Below are positions 35,647 to 45,149 of a stretch of DNA of 64,000 nt, in pieces (position 1 is the first letter of the stretch; each line of letters opens with the position of its first letter). The stretch comes from Paenibacillus dendritiformis. Lineage in GTDB: Bacteria; Bacillota; Bacilli; Paenibacillales; Paenibacillaceae. The translations under genes were made by a program, and so were the position numbers. The notes under the pieces are model-generated. The model made no database searches. It was not told the origin of the DNA and worked only from the letters and a program-made list of their open reading frames with translations. Location of the stretch: NCBI RefSeq assembly GCF_015845845.1, contig NZ_LDIG01000080.1:1-64000 (forward strand), in the 5' to 3' direction.

Positions 35647-37114
35647 ACAGCATCCGATCAAGATTGCCGTACATTTGTATCGAACGATCCGCTATATGAT
35701 CATCCCCTATACTCTCTTGCTATTCAGGGAGATCAAGGCCGGCACAGGTCAACAGCCTTATTGGGTATATGGGGTAGCTGTCGTCATTGGTCTATCTATC
35801 TTGCTGTGGTCTATTATTTCCTGGTGGAAAGACACTTATCAGATCGGGGACTCTGAGATCGTCATTCAAAGAGGAGCGCTTATCACCACCCAACGAACAA
35901 TTCCGCTGGAGCGAATAACGAATATATCGGTAGAACAGACTTGGACCGATCGGCTAGTAGGTTCGGCGACTGCCGAATTGCACACTTCAGATTCGAACGA
36001 AGAGGCGGATGCCAGGTTCGTGTTGACTCAACGCAACGCAGACATGCTCCTTGCCAGAATTAATCGACCCGTGTCGCGTGTCTCGAACCAAGCAAAGCCG
36101 AATTGGGTACTTGAACCCAAGGATATTTTGATGAGGGCGATTAGTTCCAATTCGTTCTGGCTGGGGGTTCCCCTATGTCTCACTATCGTAACGTATGTAT
36201 GGGATTGGGTTGAACCAAGCACGGAAGAAGAAGTAAGCGTGGTCCGTTTTTTTCAAGATGAAAGATGGAAAGAATTATTGACGACGGAGCTTATACCCGT
36301 TCTGCTTGCGCTTCTTGGCATTATTGCCTTGTGCGTATTCACGTCCTGGTTGCTGTCTCTGGTCATGATGCAGATTCGCTATAACCAATGGACCGTTATC
36401 CGAGACAGTGACTATATTCATATCCAGTATGGATGGTATGAGAGGAAATCAATCTCCCTCCGGACTGCGAAGATTCAGTCGATCCGGGTCAAGGAGCAGT
36501 TGTTCAGTCGTTATTTTGGTTATGTGTCCATCTGGATGGATTGCGTTGGGTATGCAGGGGAAAAGAAGGTGAAGCTTCTGCTGCCCGCGGTCCACAGGTC
36601 AGAGATGCATGCTGCATTGAAGCGGCTGTTGCCCGAATTTACAATCGTGAAGCCTCAGCGCCATTTAGCGGCGGGAAAGGCGATGTATTTTGTGTGGCTT
36701 CCGGTCATTGCGGTAAGCCTTGTCATCTTAGTCTCCACATTTTTTTCTCTGTGGGCATGGTTGACGTTTCCGTTCGCGGCAGCAATATATTGGCGAGGAA
36801 GCCGAAAATATTCGGGAACGCTATGGGAAGTTCATGGGAATCAATGTGTGATCGCGAAGCCGGGTCTTACGCGAACTACAGTCTATGTACAGCGCCAAGC
36901 GATCCAATCGATAACCTGTCGTCAAACTTGGATCCAACGCATATTTGGCATTTTCCAGATTGAACTCGTGATAGATTCGCCATCCAAAGCGAAGGAATAC
37001 GTATTTACCGGCGCATCCCAAGAGGATGTACAGCAGCTTTTACATTGGTATAAAAATAGAGGTAATTCCAAATGCCCATACATTGTTAACGAAGAAAAGG
37101 GTTGTTTAGTCTGA
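35630..37114 (+). CDS. Bacterial PH-domain membrane protein (YdbT-like)
   Basis: This is the larger partner, with tandem bPH2 modules alternating with pairs of transmembrane segments (around residues 16-65, 175-250 and 355-390). The repeated module is seen as QIGDSEIVIQRGALITTQRT with IPLERITNISVEQ, then YIHIQYGWYERKSISLRTAK with IQSIRVKEQ, and a third copy near the C-terminus. YdbT of B. subtilis has the same organisation. The ATG at 35630 has AGGTGA five bases upstream, within the end of the smaller gene. Function in the CRISPR context is unknown. Confidence 0.82.
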   Translation: MRTIHRQHPIKIAVHLYRTIRYMIIPYTLLLFREIKAGTGQQPYWVYGVAVVIGLSILLWSIISWWKDTYQIGDSEIVIQRGALITTQRTIPLERITNISVEQTWTDRLVGSATAELHTSDSNEEADARFVLTQRNADMLLARINRPVSRVSNQAKPNWVLEPKDILMRAISSNSFWLGVPLCLTIVTYVWDWVEPSTEEEVSVVRFFQDERWKELLTTELIPVLLALLGIIALCVFTSWLLSLVMMQIRYNQWTVIRDSDYIHIQYGWYERKSISLRTAKIQSIRVKEQLFSRYFGYVSIWMDCVGYAGEKKVKLLLPAVHRSEMHAALKRLLPEFTIVKPQRHLAAGKAMYFVWLPVIAVSLVILVSTFFSLWAWLTFPFAAAIYWRGSRKYSGTLWEVHGNQCVIAKPGLTRTTVYVQRQAIQSITCRQTWIQRIFGIFQIELVIDSPSKAKEYVFTGASQEDVQQLLHWYKNRGNSKCPYIVNEEKGCLV

Positions 37115-37207
37115 TTTTTTTGCAGAAGCAGGCAGGAAGACCTATAGATGTTGTCGAATATCCAATATTTATAGGATATGATGATAGCATCTGGAGGAGA
37201 GTCAAAG

Positions 37208-38164
37208 ATGTCCGATAGAATGATACGGCTGCTGAAAATGGTCATAGCCATACAGGCGAATCCTGGCATATCGGCGCAGGAGCTGGCCGACAAATGTGAG
37301 GCTTCCGAGCGGACCATATATCGGGATTTGCGAACGCTAGATCTCGTCGTGCCTATAACGAATGATGGATACGGAACAGGGTATCGCTTTATAGGCAACT
37401 TCGCGATGTATCCGCTTAATTTTACAGAAGAAGAGGAGATGGTCTTCTCTGTCCTCCCTTCCATGGTGGACAAAAGCAAGCTGTCTCCTCTGTTCGATTC
37501 GGCATACGACAAAGTCATGGCGACGCATGCCAAGGAGAAGCAGAAGCGCAGGGAAGCAATGGAGAACTTCACAAATCTAATACAGATGGGGACGCCTGCT
37601 TACAAGGCAGAGCGAGATAGTCCAAATTACCTACTCCCTGTGATGGAAGCGATTATAGCGGAGAAGACAATCCGTGCAGTATACCATACCCAAAGCCGCA
37701 ATACAATTACAGAGCGCGAGATCGATCCGTACTGTCTTGTGCCTCGCGAGCAACGCTTCTACTTAATCGGGTATTGTCATCGGAAGCAGGACATTTTAAT
37801 GTTCCGCATGAGCCGGTTTCATCGCGTCGAAATAACGACTAAAAGTTTCGACAAAGGCGATTTCGACATCCACCACTATATGAAGCATACCTGGTCGGTC
37901 CATCGGGGCGACTCGCTTATTACGTTCAAGATCAAATTTCAGCCCGATGTGGCCAGATATATTAAGGAAGAGGAGATGTTCGTGCGCCCCAAAATGACGG
38001 ACTTGCCCGACGGAAGCTTATTGTTCGAGGCGACAGTCAACCATGAGCAAGGCTTCCTGAATTGGCTCGCCCAGTATGGCCCGTCTGCCGAAATTCTGGA
38101 GCCGCTTTCGATAAGGAAGCAGTTCATCGAGCGACTACGGCGTTGGATGGAGGTGTATAACTAA
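37208..38164 (+). CDS. WYL-domain transcriptional regulator (YafY-like)
   Basis: An N-terminal winged helix-turn-helix (GISAQELADKCEASERTIYR, DLRTLD) is followed by a WYL domain around residues 150-215 (AVYHTQSRNTITEREIDPYC, LVPREQRFYLIGYCH) and a WCX-type C-terminus. WYL proteins are ligand-responsive regulators often found with CRISPR and other defence genes. The ATG at 37208 follows GGAGGAG at good spacing. The gene ends 93 bases before cas3 and is in the same orientation. A dyad ATATCC/GGATAT lies upstream (about 37156-37180) and may be an autoregulatory site. Control of cas3 is inference. Confidence 0.88.
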   Translation: MSDRMIRLLKMVIAIQANPGISAQELADKCEASERTIYRDLRTLDLVVPITNDGYGTGYRFIGNFAMYPLNFTEEEEMVFSVLPSMVDKSKLSPLFDSAYDKVMATHAKEKQKRREAMENFTNLIQMGTPAYKAERDSPNYLLPVMEAIIAEKTIRAVYHTQSRNTITEREIDPYCLVPREQRFYLIGYCHRKQDILMFRMSRFHRVEITTKSFDKGDFDIHHYMKHTWSVHRGDSLITFKIKFQPDVARYIKEEEMFVRPKMTDLPDGSLLFEATVNHEQGFLNWLAQYGPSAEILEPLSIRKQFIERLRRWMEVYN

Positions 38165-38185
38165 GTCAGCATTCGAAATAAATAA

Positions 38186-38214
38186 GTTCCCTGACATTTA
38201 GTTGTCATCATGTG
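38186..38214 (+). promoter_or_regulatory. cas3 promoter/operator with the shared dyad
   Basis: GTTCCCTGACA at 38186-38196, five bases, and TTGTCA at 38202-38207 repeat the motif seen upstream of the PH-domain pair. TTGTCA can act as the -35 box for a weak -10 (TAACTA, 17 bases downstream). The dyad TGACA-N6-TGTCA overlaps the -35, as expected for a repressor site. Confidence 0.6.
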
Positions 38215-38256
38215 TGCGGTACAGTAACTACGAGCATTGTAAAAAGGGGTGCTGAA

Positions 38257-40737
38257 ATGCGATCGATTGCTCATATTCGCATGAGCGATGAGAAGGTACA
38301 GACTGTGGAACGGCATTTGCTGGAAGTGAAGACGCTGGCGGAAGAATACGGCAAGAAATTGAATATTCCTCATGTGACCGGGCTGGCGGGAATGCTTCAT
38401 GATATGGGGAAATATACGGAGAAGTTCAGGACATACATATTGGCGGCTGCGAGCGGAGCCGAGGACCGGCTGCGCCGGGGGGATGTTGATCATTCTACGG
38501 CCGGAGGACGGTTGCTTTATGATCGTTTTCATGCGGATGCGAAAGCGCCTTATAAAGCGATTTTGGCTGAGGTTGTAGGCAATGCGATTATTTCGCATCA
38601 TTCCTATTTGCATGATTTTCTGGATCCGGATTTGGAATCTCCTTACTTGAGACGGGTTGCTTACAAAAAGTTGGAGGAGTTTGATCAGAGCGTTGAAGCC
38701 TTTTTTACACATGTCATGAGCGAGCAGGAGTTCCAGGGATATGTGGATCAGGCGGCTGTGGAAGTGGAACAATTTCTGGCCAGAGTGCCTGCCAAGAGTA
38801 TGGAACTGAAGCTGATGTTCCTGACCAAGTTCGTGTTCAGTGCCTTGATCGATGCCGACCGGACGAACACGCGCTGGTTTGAGATGGGAGAGCCGGACGA
38901 GCCGGAACAGAACGTGATGGCATTGTTTCAAGGATACTATGACAAGTTGATGGCGCAACTTCGTTCTTTCGAGGAAAATAAAGACGCAGATACGCCAATT
39001 GCGCGGTTGCGGAGCGAAATGTCCGAGTTATGCGAACATTTTGCCTTGAAGCCGTCTTCTATTTATACACTGTCGATACCGACCGGTGGCGGCAAGACGC
39101 TGGCTAGCTTGAGATATGCTTTGAAGCATGCGTTAACCTTTGGCAAACAGCGGATTATCTATGTTGTCCCGTTTACAACAATTATTGAGCAGAATGCAGC
39201 CACGGTGCGCAAAATATTGCAGGACGATGCGAATATTTTGGAGCATCACTCCAACGTCGTGGAAGTAGAGATGGAGGAAGACGACGAGGAGCAGGACGGG
39301 CTGGCGCTGACGGCGCGGCAAAAGGCGAACCTGGCTAAAGACAACTGGGATTCGCCGATCATTTTTACGACGATGGTGCAATTCCTGAACGTGTTTTTCG
39401 CCCATGGAAGCAGGAATATACGGAGACTACATAACTTGTGTGATGCAGTCATTATATTTGACGAAGTACAGAAGGTCCCTACGCATTGTATTTCCCTATT
39501 CAATCAGGCGCTGAACTTTTTGAAGGAGTATGGGGGCTCCAGTATCGTGCTGTGCACGGCGACGCAGCCAGCGCTGCAGTTCGTGGAGCAGAAGCTTGAC
39601 ATCGGGGCGGACACCGAGATGATACAGGATATTAATCGCGTAATCGATGCCTTTAAGCGTGTCGAGTTGGTAGATCAAGCTACCGACAAGGCCTGGAGTA
39701 CGGAAGACTTGGCAGACTTTGTCCGGGATGCCGTTCAGGAAGCGGGAAATATGCTTGTTATTTTGAATACGAAATCGGTCGTCAAGGCGCTGTATGGACG
39801 ATTGCAAGCGATGCAGGAACAAGGCCAGTTCGGCTCGGATGGGAAAATACATTTGTATCATTTGAGCACGTCGATGTGTCCCGCTCACCGGGTTGCGATT
39901 TTGGACAAGGTCAGGGCGCATCTTGAAGCAGAGGAAAAAGTGATTTGCGTCAGCACGCAGTTGATTGAAGCCGGAGTAGATGTCAGCTTCGAGTGCGTCA
40001 TACGCTCCCTGGCCGGACTGGATTCGATCGCGCAAGCGGCGGGACGATGCAATCGCCACGGGAAGGATAAGGTCCGGAACGTCTACATTATCGACCACGC
40101 GGAAGAGAATCTGAAGCATTTGAAGGAGATTCAAATCGGCAAGGAACTGACACGCACGATGCTTGTCGATTTGAAGCGGGATGCGGCGGCGCATGGAGGT
40201 CAGTTATTGTCGAAGCAGGCGATGGAGTATTATTTCCAACGATTTTATATGAAGCTGGAAGCGGACTTGAATTATTTTGTCCCTAAGCTTCGCAAAGATA
40301 TGACAGTCTTGTTGTATGCCGGCCGGATGGAAGCGGACAGCTACTTTCAGGCTTATCATCAGGACAGGAAAAAGAAAGGGGAGAAAAACACATGGCTGCC
40401 GCTGTTCCTTGCCAACAGTTACGGTACGGCTGCGCAACATTTTCACGTTATTGACGATCATACGCGCTCTGTCATTGTTCCATATGGAGAGGGAGGCAAG
40501 GAAGTCATAGCCGAACTGAACGGGGGCGGGAGCATTGATGATCTGACGCGCTTGCTCAAACGGGCGCAGCAGTTCACGGTCAATTTGTTTGAACACGATC
40601 TCCGTGAGTTGGATCGCGGCGGCGGGCTGGAGAGTTGTCTCGACGGGAAAGTGCTTGTATTGAAGGAGGGGGCCTACAGCGAGCATTTTGGAGTCGACCT
40701 GAAAAATGATAGCGTCATGAGTTTTTTAAGTTTTTAA
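38257..40737 (+). CDS. cas3: CRISPR nuclease-helicase Cas3 (type I-C)
   Basis: Cas3 is recruited by the target-bound Cascade to nick and shred DNA. The HD nuclease is N-terminal: LAGMLHDMGKYTEKF near residues 41-55, then DHSTAGG and SHHSYLHDF. The superfamily 2 helicase follows, with Walker A IPTGGGKTLAS near 273, motif II as DEVQ (IIFDEVQKVP near 397), CTATQPAL, and motif VI QAAGRCNRHG near 594. All catalytic residues appear intact. The ATG at 38257 follows AAGGGG; an in-frame ATG at 38212 lies in the promoter. A 255-base gap separates it from the rest of the cas operon. Confidence 0.96.
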   Translation: MRSIAHIRMSDEKVQTVERHLLEVKTLAEEYGKKLNIPHVTGLAGMLHDMGKYTEKFRTYILAAASGAEDRLRRGDVDHSTAGGRLLYDRFHADAKAPYKAILAEVVGNAIISHHSYLHDFLDPDLESPYLRRVAYKKLEEFDQSVEAFFTHVMSEQEFQGYVDQAAVEVEQFLARVPAKSMELKLMFLTKFVFSALIDADRTNTRWFEMGEPDEPEQNVMALFQGYYDKLMAQLRSFEENKDADTPIARLRSEMSELCEHFALKPSSIYTLSIPTGGGKTLASLRYALKHALTFGKQRIIYVVPFTTIIEQNAATVRKILQDDANILEHHSNVVEVEMEEDDEEQDGLALTARQKANLAKDNWDSPIIFTTMVQFLNVFFAHGSRNIRRLHNLCDAVIIFDEVQKVPTHCISLFNQALNFLKEYGGSSIVLCTATQPALQFVEQKLDIGADTEMIQDINRVIDAFKRVELVDQATDKAWSTEDLADFVRDAVQEAGNMLVILNTKSVVKALYGRLQAMQEQGQFGSDGKIHLYHLSTSMCPAHRVAILDKVRAHLEAEEKVICVSTQLIEAGVDVSFECVIRSLAGLDSIAQAAGRCNRHGKDKVRNVYIIDHAEENLKHLKEIQIGKELTRTMLVDLKRDAAAHGGQLLSKQAMEYYFQRFYMKLEADLNYFVPKLRKDMTVLLYAGRMEADSYFQAYHQDRKKKGEKNTWLPLFLANSYGTAAQHFHVIDDHTRSVIVPYGEGGKEVIAELNGGGSIDDLTRLLKRAQQFTVNLFEHDLRELDRGGGLESCLDGKVLVLKEGAYSEHFGVDLKNDSVMSFLSF

Positions 40738-40744
40738 ATAGAGA

Positions 40745-40769
40745 AAGCCTATCGTTTGAAGATAGGCTT
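40745..40769 (+). terminator. Hairpin after cas3
   Basis: AAGCCTATC pairs perfectly with GATAGGCTT around a seven-base loop, five bases after the cas3 stop. It is followed by CTAATAAAAT rather than a T run, so it may be a weak terminator or an RNA-stability element. Confidence 0.5.
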
Positions 40770-40992
40770 CTAATAAAATACTATATTTTTCAATCCGCGC
40801 TATCACAGCGACAACTAATTATAGCATAACCAAGGTCATATCTATAATAGATGTGTTAATTTAATTATACTTCATGCAATAACAGTTACAAAATGTTCAT
40901 ATAATATTTTATTAGATGGGATTGTTATTTCTTGTAGGAGAAGGTAGAATGAAGTTGTAGTTGAAGGGGAATTGTGGAAAGGAGGCGGCGCG
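40770..40992 (+). promoter_or_regulatory. Control region of the cas5c-cas2 operon
   Basis: This A/T-rich stretch has a perfect TATAAT at 40900-40905 but no good -35 at standard spacing. The TGACA-N6-TGTCA motif found before cas3 is absent here. The cas5c ribosome binding site AAAGGAGG lies at its end. Nothing else is recognised. Confidence 0.4.
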
Positions 40993-41715
40993 TTGATACG
41001 CAACAGCATTGAGTTCGAAGTGTTCGGGAATTATGCGTTGTTTACAGATCCATTAACGAAGCTGGGCGGGGAAAAGATGTCGTACCCCATCCCAACCTAT
41101 CAGGCATTGAAGGGGATCGTCGAATCAATCTACTGGAAACCTACTATTCTCTTCATTGTGGATGCCGTCCGCGTCATGAACCCGATCCGGATGGAGTCGA
41201 AGGGAGTTCGCCCGCTTGATTATGGCGGCGGCAATACGCTGGCATACTATTCCTATTTAAGGGATGTTCGCTACCAGTGCCGGGCTCATTTCGTGTTCAA
41301 CCCGAACCGGCCGGACTTGGAGTATGATCGCAACGAAAATAAGCACCACAATATTTTGAAGCGCGCTTTGCGGGCGGGAGGACGCCGGGATATTTTCCTG
41401 GGGGCCAGAGAATGCCAAGGTTATGTAGAGCCGTGCGAATTTGGCACAGGAGAGGGCTTCTATGACAATTATGGCGAGCTCCATCTCGGAACGATGGTAC
41501 ACGGCATTAATTATCCGGATGAGACGGGCAGGAAGCAGATGGAGACGCGGCTGTGGAATCCGGTGATGAAGAATGGTGTCATTGAATTTATTAGACCGGA
41601 ACAATGTACGCTTGTTCGTCCCGTGGCTGAGATGCAACCGAAGACGTTTGCGGCTGGGGAGATCGAATCGGTGGAGGAACTGGAGTCCCGCCTGGAAGTG
41701 GAGGGAAGCCAATGA
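40993..41715 (+). CDS. cas5c: Cas5c (Cas5d), crRNA-processing Cascade subunit
   Basis: In type I-C systems Cas5 replaces Cas6 as the endonuclease that cuts the repeat RNA, then stays at the 5' end of the crRNA. The N-terminus [20 protein letters not shown] is diagnostic, as is [19 protein letters not shown]. The true start is TTG at 40993, seven bases after AAAGGAGG; an upstream ATG at 40972 lies before that site. The product has 240 residues. The gene overlaps cas8c by four bases (ATGA). Confidence 0.95.
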   Translation: MIRNSIEFEVFGNYALFTDPLTKLGGEKMSYPIPTYQALKGIVESIYWKPTILFIVDAVRVMNPIRMESKGVRPLDYGGGNTLAYYSYLRDVRYQCRAHFVFNPNRPDLEYDRNENKHHNILKRALRAGGRRDIFLGARECQGYVEPCEFGTGEGFYDNYGELHLGTMVHGINYPDETGRKQMETRLWNPVMKNGVIEFIRPEQCTLVRPVAEMQPKTFAAGEIESVEELESRLEVEGSQ

Positions 41716-43631
41716 GTTGGTTGCAGCAATTATATGAGACGTATGAGTCGAACCTCGATCGGATCGGGGTTGTCGAGAAGAAGCATAACGGGCAAGAGTT
41801 CACGCTGCTTCCGATATCTCATACGACACAGACGGCGCACATTGAAGTTCGCGTGACGGAAGACGGTGAATTCCATTCCGCTATCGTCATTGACAAGAGC
41901 GATGCCAGCACATTGATTCCGTGCACGGAGGATTCCTCCAGTCGCTCAGGAACCGCCGTATTTCCTTATCCGCTGCATGATAAGTTAAGCTATGTGGCCG
42001 GAGACTATATTGACTATGGCGGACATGCCAAGAAAGCGGATCAATTTAAAAAATATATTGAAAATTTGCAGGAGTGGGCGCTGTCTCCATTCAGCCATCC
42101 CCATATTGTCAGTATTTTTACATATTTGAATAAAAAGCGGCTCATACGCGATCTAGCAGTGGAAGAACACATACTGTCTCTCGATGGGGACGGTTGCCTG
42201 ATTGGAAAATGGGATAAAAAATACGGTGACGAGAAACCACCGCTGTTTGGCGTGCTGAATGGCGAGCAAGAAAGCGCATTCATTCGTTTTACAGTTTACT
42301 CCCCGGTTCGGCCGCTCAAGGAAGTGTGGAAAGATCCGGAGGTGTATGATTCGTTCATTCGCTACTATAACAGTAAGCTGGGCAACAACAAGTTGTGTTA
42401 TGTGACGGGGCAATGGGTGCCAAGTACGGACAAGCATGCGAACAAAATACGAAATCCGGCAGACAAAGCAAAATTAATCTCGGCCAATGATGACAAAGGA
42501 TTTACGTTCCGCGGCCGGTTCAGCAGCAGTCAGGAAGCGGCGGGCATTAGCTATGAGGTATCGCAAAAAGCTCATAATGCGCTGAAATGGCTCATTAACC
42601 GCCAAGGGAAAATCATTGATGGGCGCGTGTTTCTCGTGTGGTCGAACGATGCGGTAGACGTGCCGGGTCCCGGAGAGGATACCTTTGCCCTATTTCCGGA
42701 ACAAAGCGCGGCGAACAAAAGGGAGTCTTTCACGAACGAAGGGCTGGCGCGGGACATTGGGAGTTATCTGGCCGGGTATGGAGCAGGACAGAAGCTGTCG
42801 ATTACGAATCCCGCTGTGAACCTGTTGATTCTTGATTCTGCCACGACCGGGCGCATGGCGGTGCTCTATTATCGCAATCTGGACAAGAAGCATTATTTTG
42901 AGAAGCTGGTGGAGTGGCATTCCAGTTGTGTATGGCTGCACCGTTATCGCAAAGATGAGAATGGTGATTATGTTCAATTTTTCGGCACACCGGCGACGAA
43001 AGATATTGCATATGCCGCTTACGGAACATCAGCCAGCGACAAGCTCGTAAAAGGTCTAATGGAACGTATGCTTCCGTGCATGGTAGACGGCGTCAAAATT
43101 CCGGCGGATATTGTGAATAGCGTCGTTCGCCGGGCGTCCAATCCGGTGGCGATGGAAAAGTGGGAGTGGGAGAAGACGCTCAGCATCGCATGCGCCTTAG
43201 TAAATAAGTTTTATCAGAAGGAGGGGTACACAGTGGCGCTGGACAAGGAGAACACGGACCGAAGCTATTTGTTTGGGAGATTGCTGGCGGTGGCCGATAT
43301 TTTGGAGCGGCGTGCGCTAGGTTCAGAAGAGACGCGCGCAACGAATGCGATTCGCTATATGAACTCGTTCGCACAGCATCCGGTGCGGACGTGGAAGGTG
43401 ATTCAAGCGAGTTTGCAGCCGTATCAGGCGCGATTGGGCGCGAAATGTACGGATCTGACGAAATTGATGGATGAGATTCTATCTGCATTTAACTATGAAG
43501 ACTTTAATGATAAGCCTTTATCCGGAAAATACTTGCTGGGACTCTCCAGCCAAAGACATGACTTTTTCCAAGGAAAGAAGAAGGAAGAAAATCAAACCAA
43601 ACCATCCAATGAAGGAGAGACTGAATCATGA
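41712..43631 (+). CDS. cas8c: Cas8c (Csd1), large Cascade subunit
   Basis: This is the large subunit of the type I-C effector, needed for PAM recognition and Cas3 recruitment. The 639-residue size and N-terminus ([20 protein letters not shown]) match Csd1. Central blocks such as FAHFRG-like regions are present in modified form, and the C-terminal helical part would supply the small-subunit function, often by internal translation. The ATG overlaps the cas5c stop, and the 3' end overlaps cas7 as ATGA. No frameshift is seen. Confidence 0.94.
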   Translation: MSWLQQLYETYESNLDRIGVVEKKHNGQEFTLLPISHTTQTAHIEVRVTEDGEFHSAIVIDKSDASTLIPCTEDSSSRSGTAVFPYPLHDKLSYVAGDYIDYGGHAKKADQFKKYIENLQEWALSPFSHPHIVSIFTYLNKKRLIRDLAVEEHILSLDGDGCLIGKWDKKYGDEKPPLFGVLNGEQESAFIRFTVYSPVRPLKEVWKDPEVYDSFIRYYNSKLGNNKLCYVTGQWVPSTDKHANKIRNPADKAKLISANDDKGFTFRGRFSSSQEAAGISYEVSQKAHNALKWLINRQGKIIDGRVFLVWSNDAVDVPGPGEDTFALFPEQSAANKRESFTNEGLARDIGSYLAGYGAGQKLSITNPAVNLLILDSATTGRMAVLYYRNLDKKHYFEKLVEWHSSCVWLHRYRKDENGDYVQFFGTPATKDIAYAAYGTSASDKLVKGLMERMLPCMVDGVKIPADIVNSVVRRASNPVAMEKWEWEKTLSIACALVNKFYQKEGYTVALDKENTDRSYLFGRLLAVADILERRALGSEETRATNAIRYMNSFAQHPVRTWKVIQASLQPYQARLGAKCTDLTKLMDEILSAFNYEDFNDKPLSGKYLLGLSSQRHDFFQGKKKEENQTKPSNEGETES

Positions 43632-44488
43632 CAATTCTTGATCATAAAATTGATTTTGCTGTCGTCTTTTCGGTAATCAAAGCGAATCCAAATGGAGATC
43701 CGCTGAATGGCAATCGCCCCCGTCAAAACTATGATGGCCACGGTGAAGTGTCGGATGTCGCACTGAAGCGGAAAATTCGAAACCGGCTTCAAGATCTCGG
43801 CGAACCTATTTTTGTCCAATCCAATGATAGAAGCGATGATCAGCTCAAAAGCTTGCGAGAGCGTGCGGAAGGAAACGAGGCACTGGCGAAAATAGTAAAT
43901 CAAAAAGACAGTTCCGGCGAAGAGTTTGCGAAAACGGCTTGCGAGCAGTGGATCGATGTCCGCAGTTTTGGCCAGGTGTTTGCCTTCAAGGGAAGCGGTG
44001 GTAAAGGGGTATCTGTAGGCGTGCGCGGTCCGGTGTCGATACATACCGCAACGAGCGTCGATCCGATTGATATTACGAGTATGCAGATCACGAAGAGCGT
44101 TAATTCGGAGCCGGGCGAGAAAAGAGGATCGGACACAATGGGCATGAAGCACCGCGTAGACTTCGGCGTCTATGTCTTCTATGGCAGCATCAATACGCAG
44201 TTAGCGGAGAAGACGGGCTTCACCGTGGAGGATGCGGAAAAAATCAAGCAGGCGCTCGTAACGCTGTTCGAAAATGACGCCTCTTCCGCCAGACCTGAAG
44301 GAAGTATGGAGGTGCACAAGGTGTATTGGTGGGAGCACAGCAGCAAGTTGGGTCAGTATTCATCTGCAAAAGTGCACCGCTCCTTGCACATCAGCAAAAA
44401 TAGAGAAGAACCAAAATCATTTGAACACTACGACATTACAGTTAACGAACTGGAAGGTCTGAAGGTTGAGATCATTGATGGCCTATAA
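43628..44488 (+). CDS. cas7c: Cas7c (Csd2), Cascade backbone subunit
   Basis: Cas7 forms the helical backbone that holds the crRNA. The N-terminus (VVFSVIKANPNGDPLNGNRP) and the central DVRSFGQVFAF and VRGPVSIH segments are signatures of Csd2. At 286 residues it is full length. The ATG follows GAAGGAGAG inside the end of cas8c. Overlap with cas4 is 11 bases. Confidence 0.96.
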   Translation: MTILDHKIDFAVVFSVIKANPNGDPLNGNRPRQNYDGHGEVSDVALKRKIRNRLQDLGEPIFVQSNDRSDDQLKSLRERAEGNEALAKIVNQKDSSGEEFAKTACEQWIDVRSFGQVFAFKGSGGKGVSVGVRGPVSIHTATSVDPIDITSMQITKSVNSEPGEKRGSDTMGMKHRVDFGVYVFYGSINTQLAEKTGFTVEDAEKIKQALVTLFENDASSARPEGSMEVHKVYWWEHSSKLGQYSSAKVHRSLHISKNREEPKSFEHYDITVNELEGLKVEIIDGL

Positions 44489-45149
44489 TGATGAAGACAA
44501 CTACTTATTGCTGTCTGGCATTCAGCATTTTCAATTCTGCAAGCGGCAATGGGCGTTGATTCACATTGAACAGCAATGGGAAGAGAATGTGAAGACGATC
44601 GAAGGGCAGTATCTCCATCGCAATGCAGATCAACCATTCACGAGGGAAAAGCGCGGCGACAAGCTTGTCGTCCGCGCTATGTCTGTCAAGTCGCATGAAT
44701 TGAAGTTGACAGGCATCTGTGATGTGGTCGAGTTCATACAAGACAGTCGTGGCGTTCCGATTAATGGAGCCGAGGGAAAATATATTGCGTATCCTGTAGA
44801 ATACAAGCGTGGCAAGCCTAAGACGGATGAATCCGATGTATTCCAACTGGCTGCGCAAGCGCTCTGTCTGGAAGAGATGCTGTTGTGCGATGTGCAGACC
44901 GGATATATTTTTTATCAAGAGTTGAAGCGTCGAATTGAAGTTCCGCTCACGGATGATGTGAAGCAGAGGGTCAGAGTTGTGGCAGCGGAAATGCATGATT
45001 ATTATAAGCGCAGCCATACGCCCAAAGTCAAAACCGGGCCCTATTGCAAAAACTGCTCGCTGCAATCCATCTGCCTGCCGGCCTTGATGAACAAACGGAC
45101 GGTAAAAAGTTATATTGAGGGGAAGATCAAAGATGAAGCGTCTCCTTAA
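44478..45149 (+). CDS. cas4: Cas4, adaptation exonuclease with Fe-S cluster
   Basis: Cas4 trims and orients prespacers by PAM for Cas1-Cas2. The RecB-like nuclease core is visible as GICDVVEF and VEYKRGKP near residues 80-115. Four cysteines for the iron-sulfur cluster are present: one in FCKRQWAL near residue 19 and three in YCKNCSLQSICLP near 193-205. The ATG at 44478 lies within the end of cas7; an ATG at 44466 is possible. The gene overlaps cas1 by 17 bases. Confidence 0.94.
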   Translation: MAYNDEDNYLLLSGIQHFQFCKRQWALIHIEQQWEENVKTIEGQYLHRNADQPFTREKRGDKLVVRAMSVKSHELKLTGICDVVEFIQDSRGVPINGAEGKYIAYPVEYKRGKPKTDESDVFQLAAQALCLEEMLLCDVQTGYIFYQELKRRIEVPLTDDVKQRVRVVAAEMHDYYKRSHTPKVKTGPYCKNCSLQSICLPALMNKRTVKSYIEGKIKDEASP

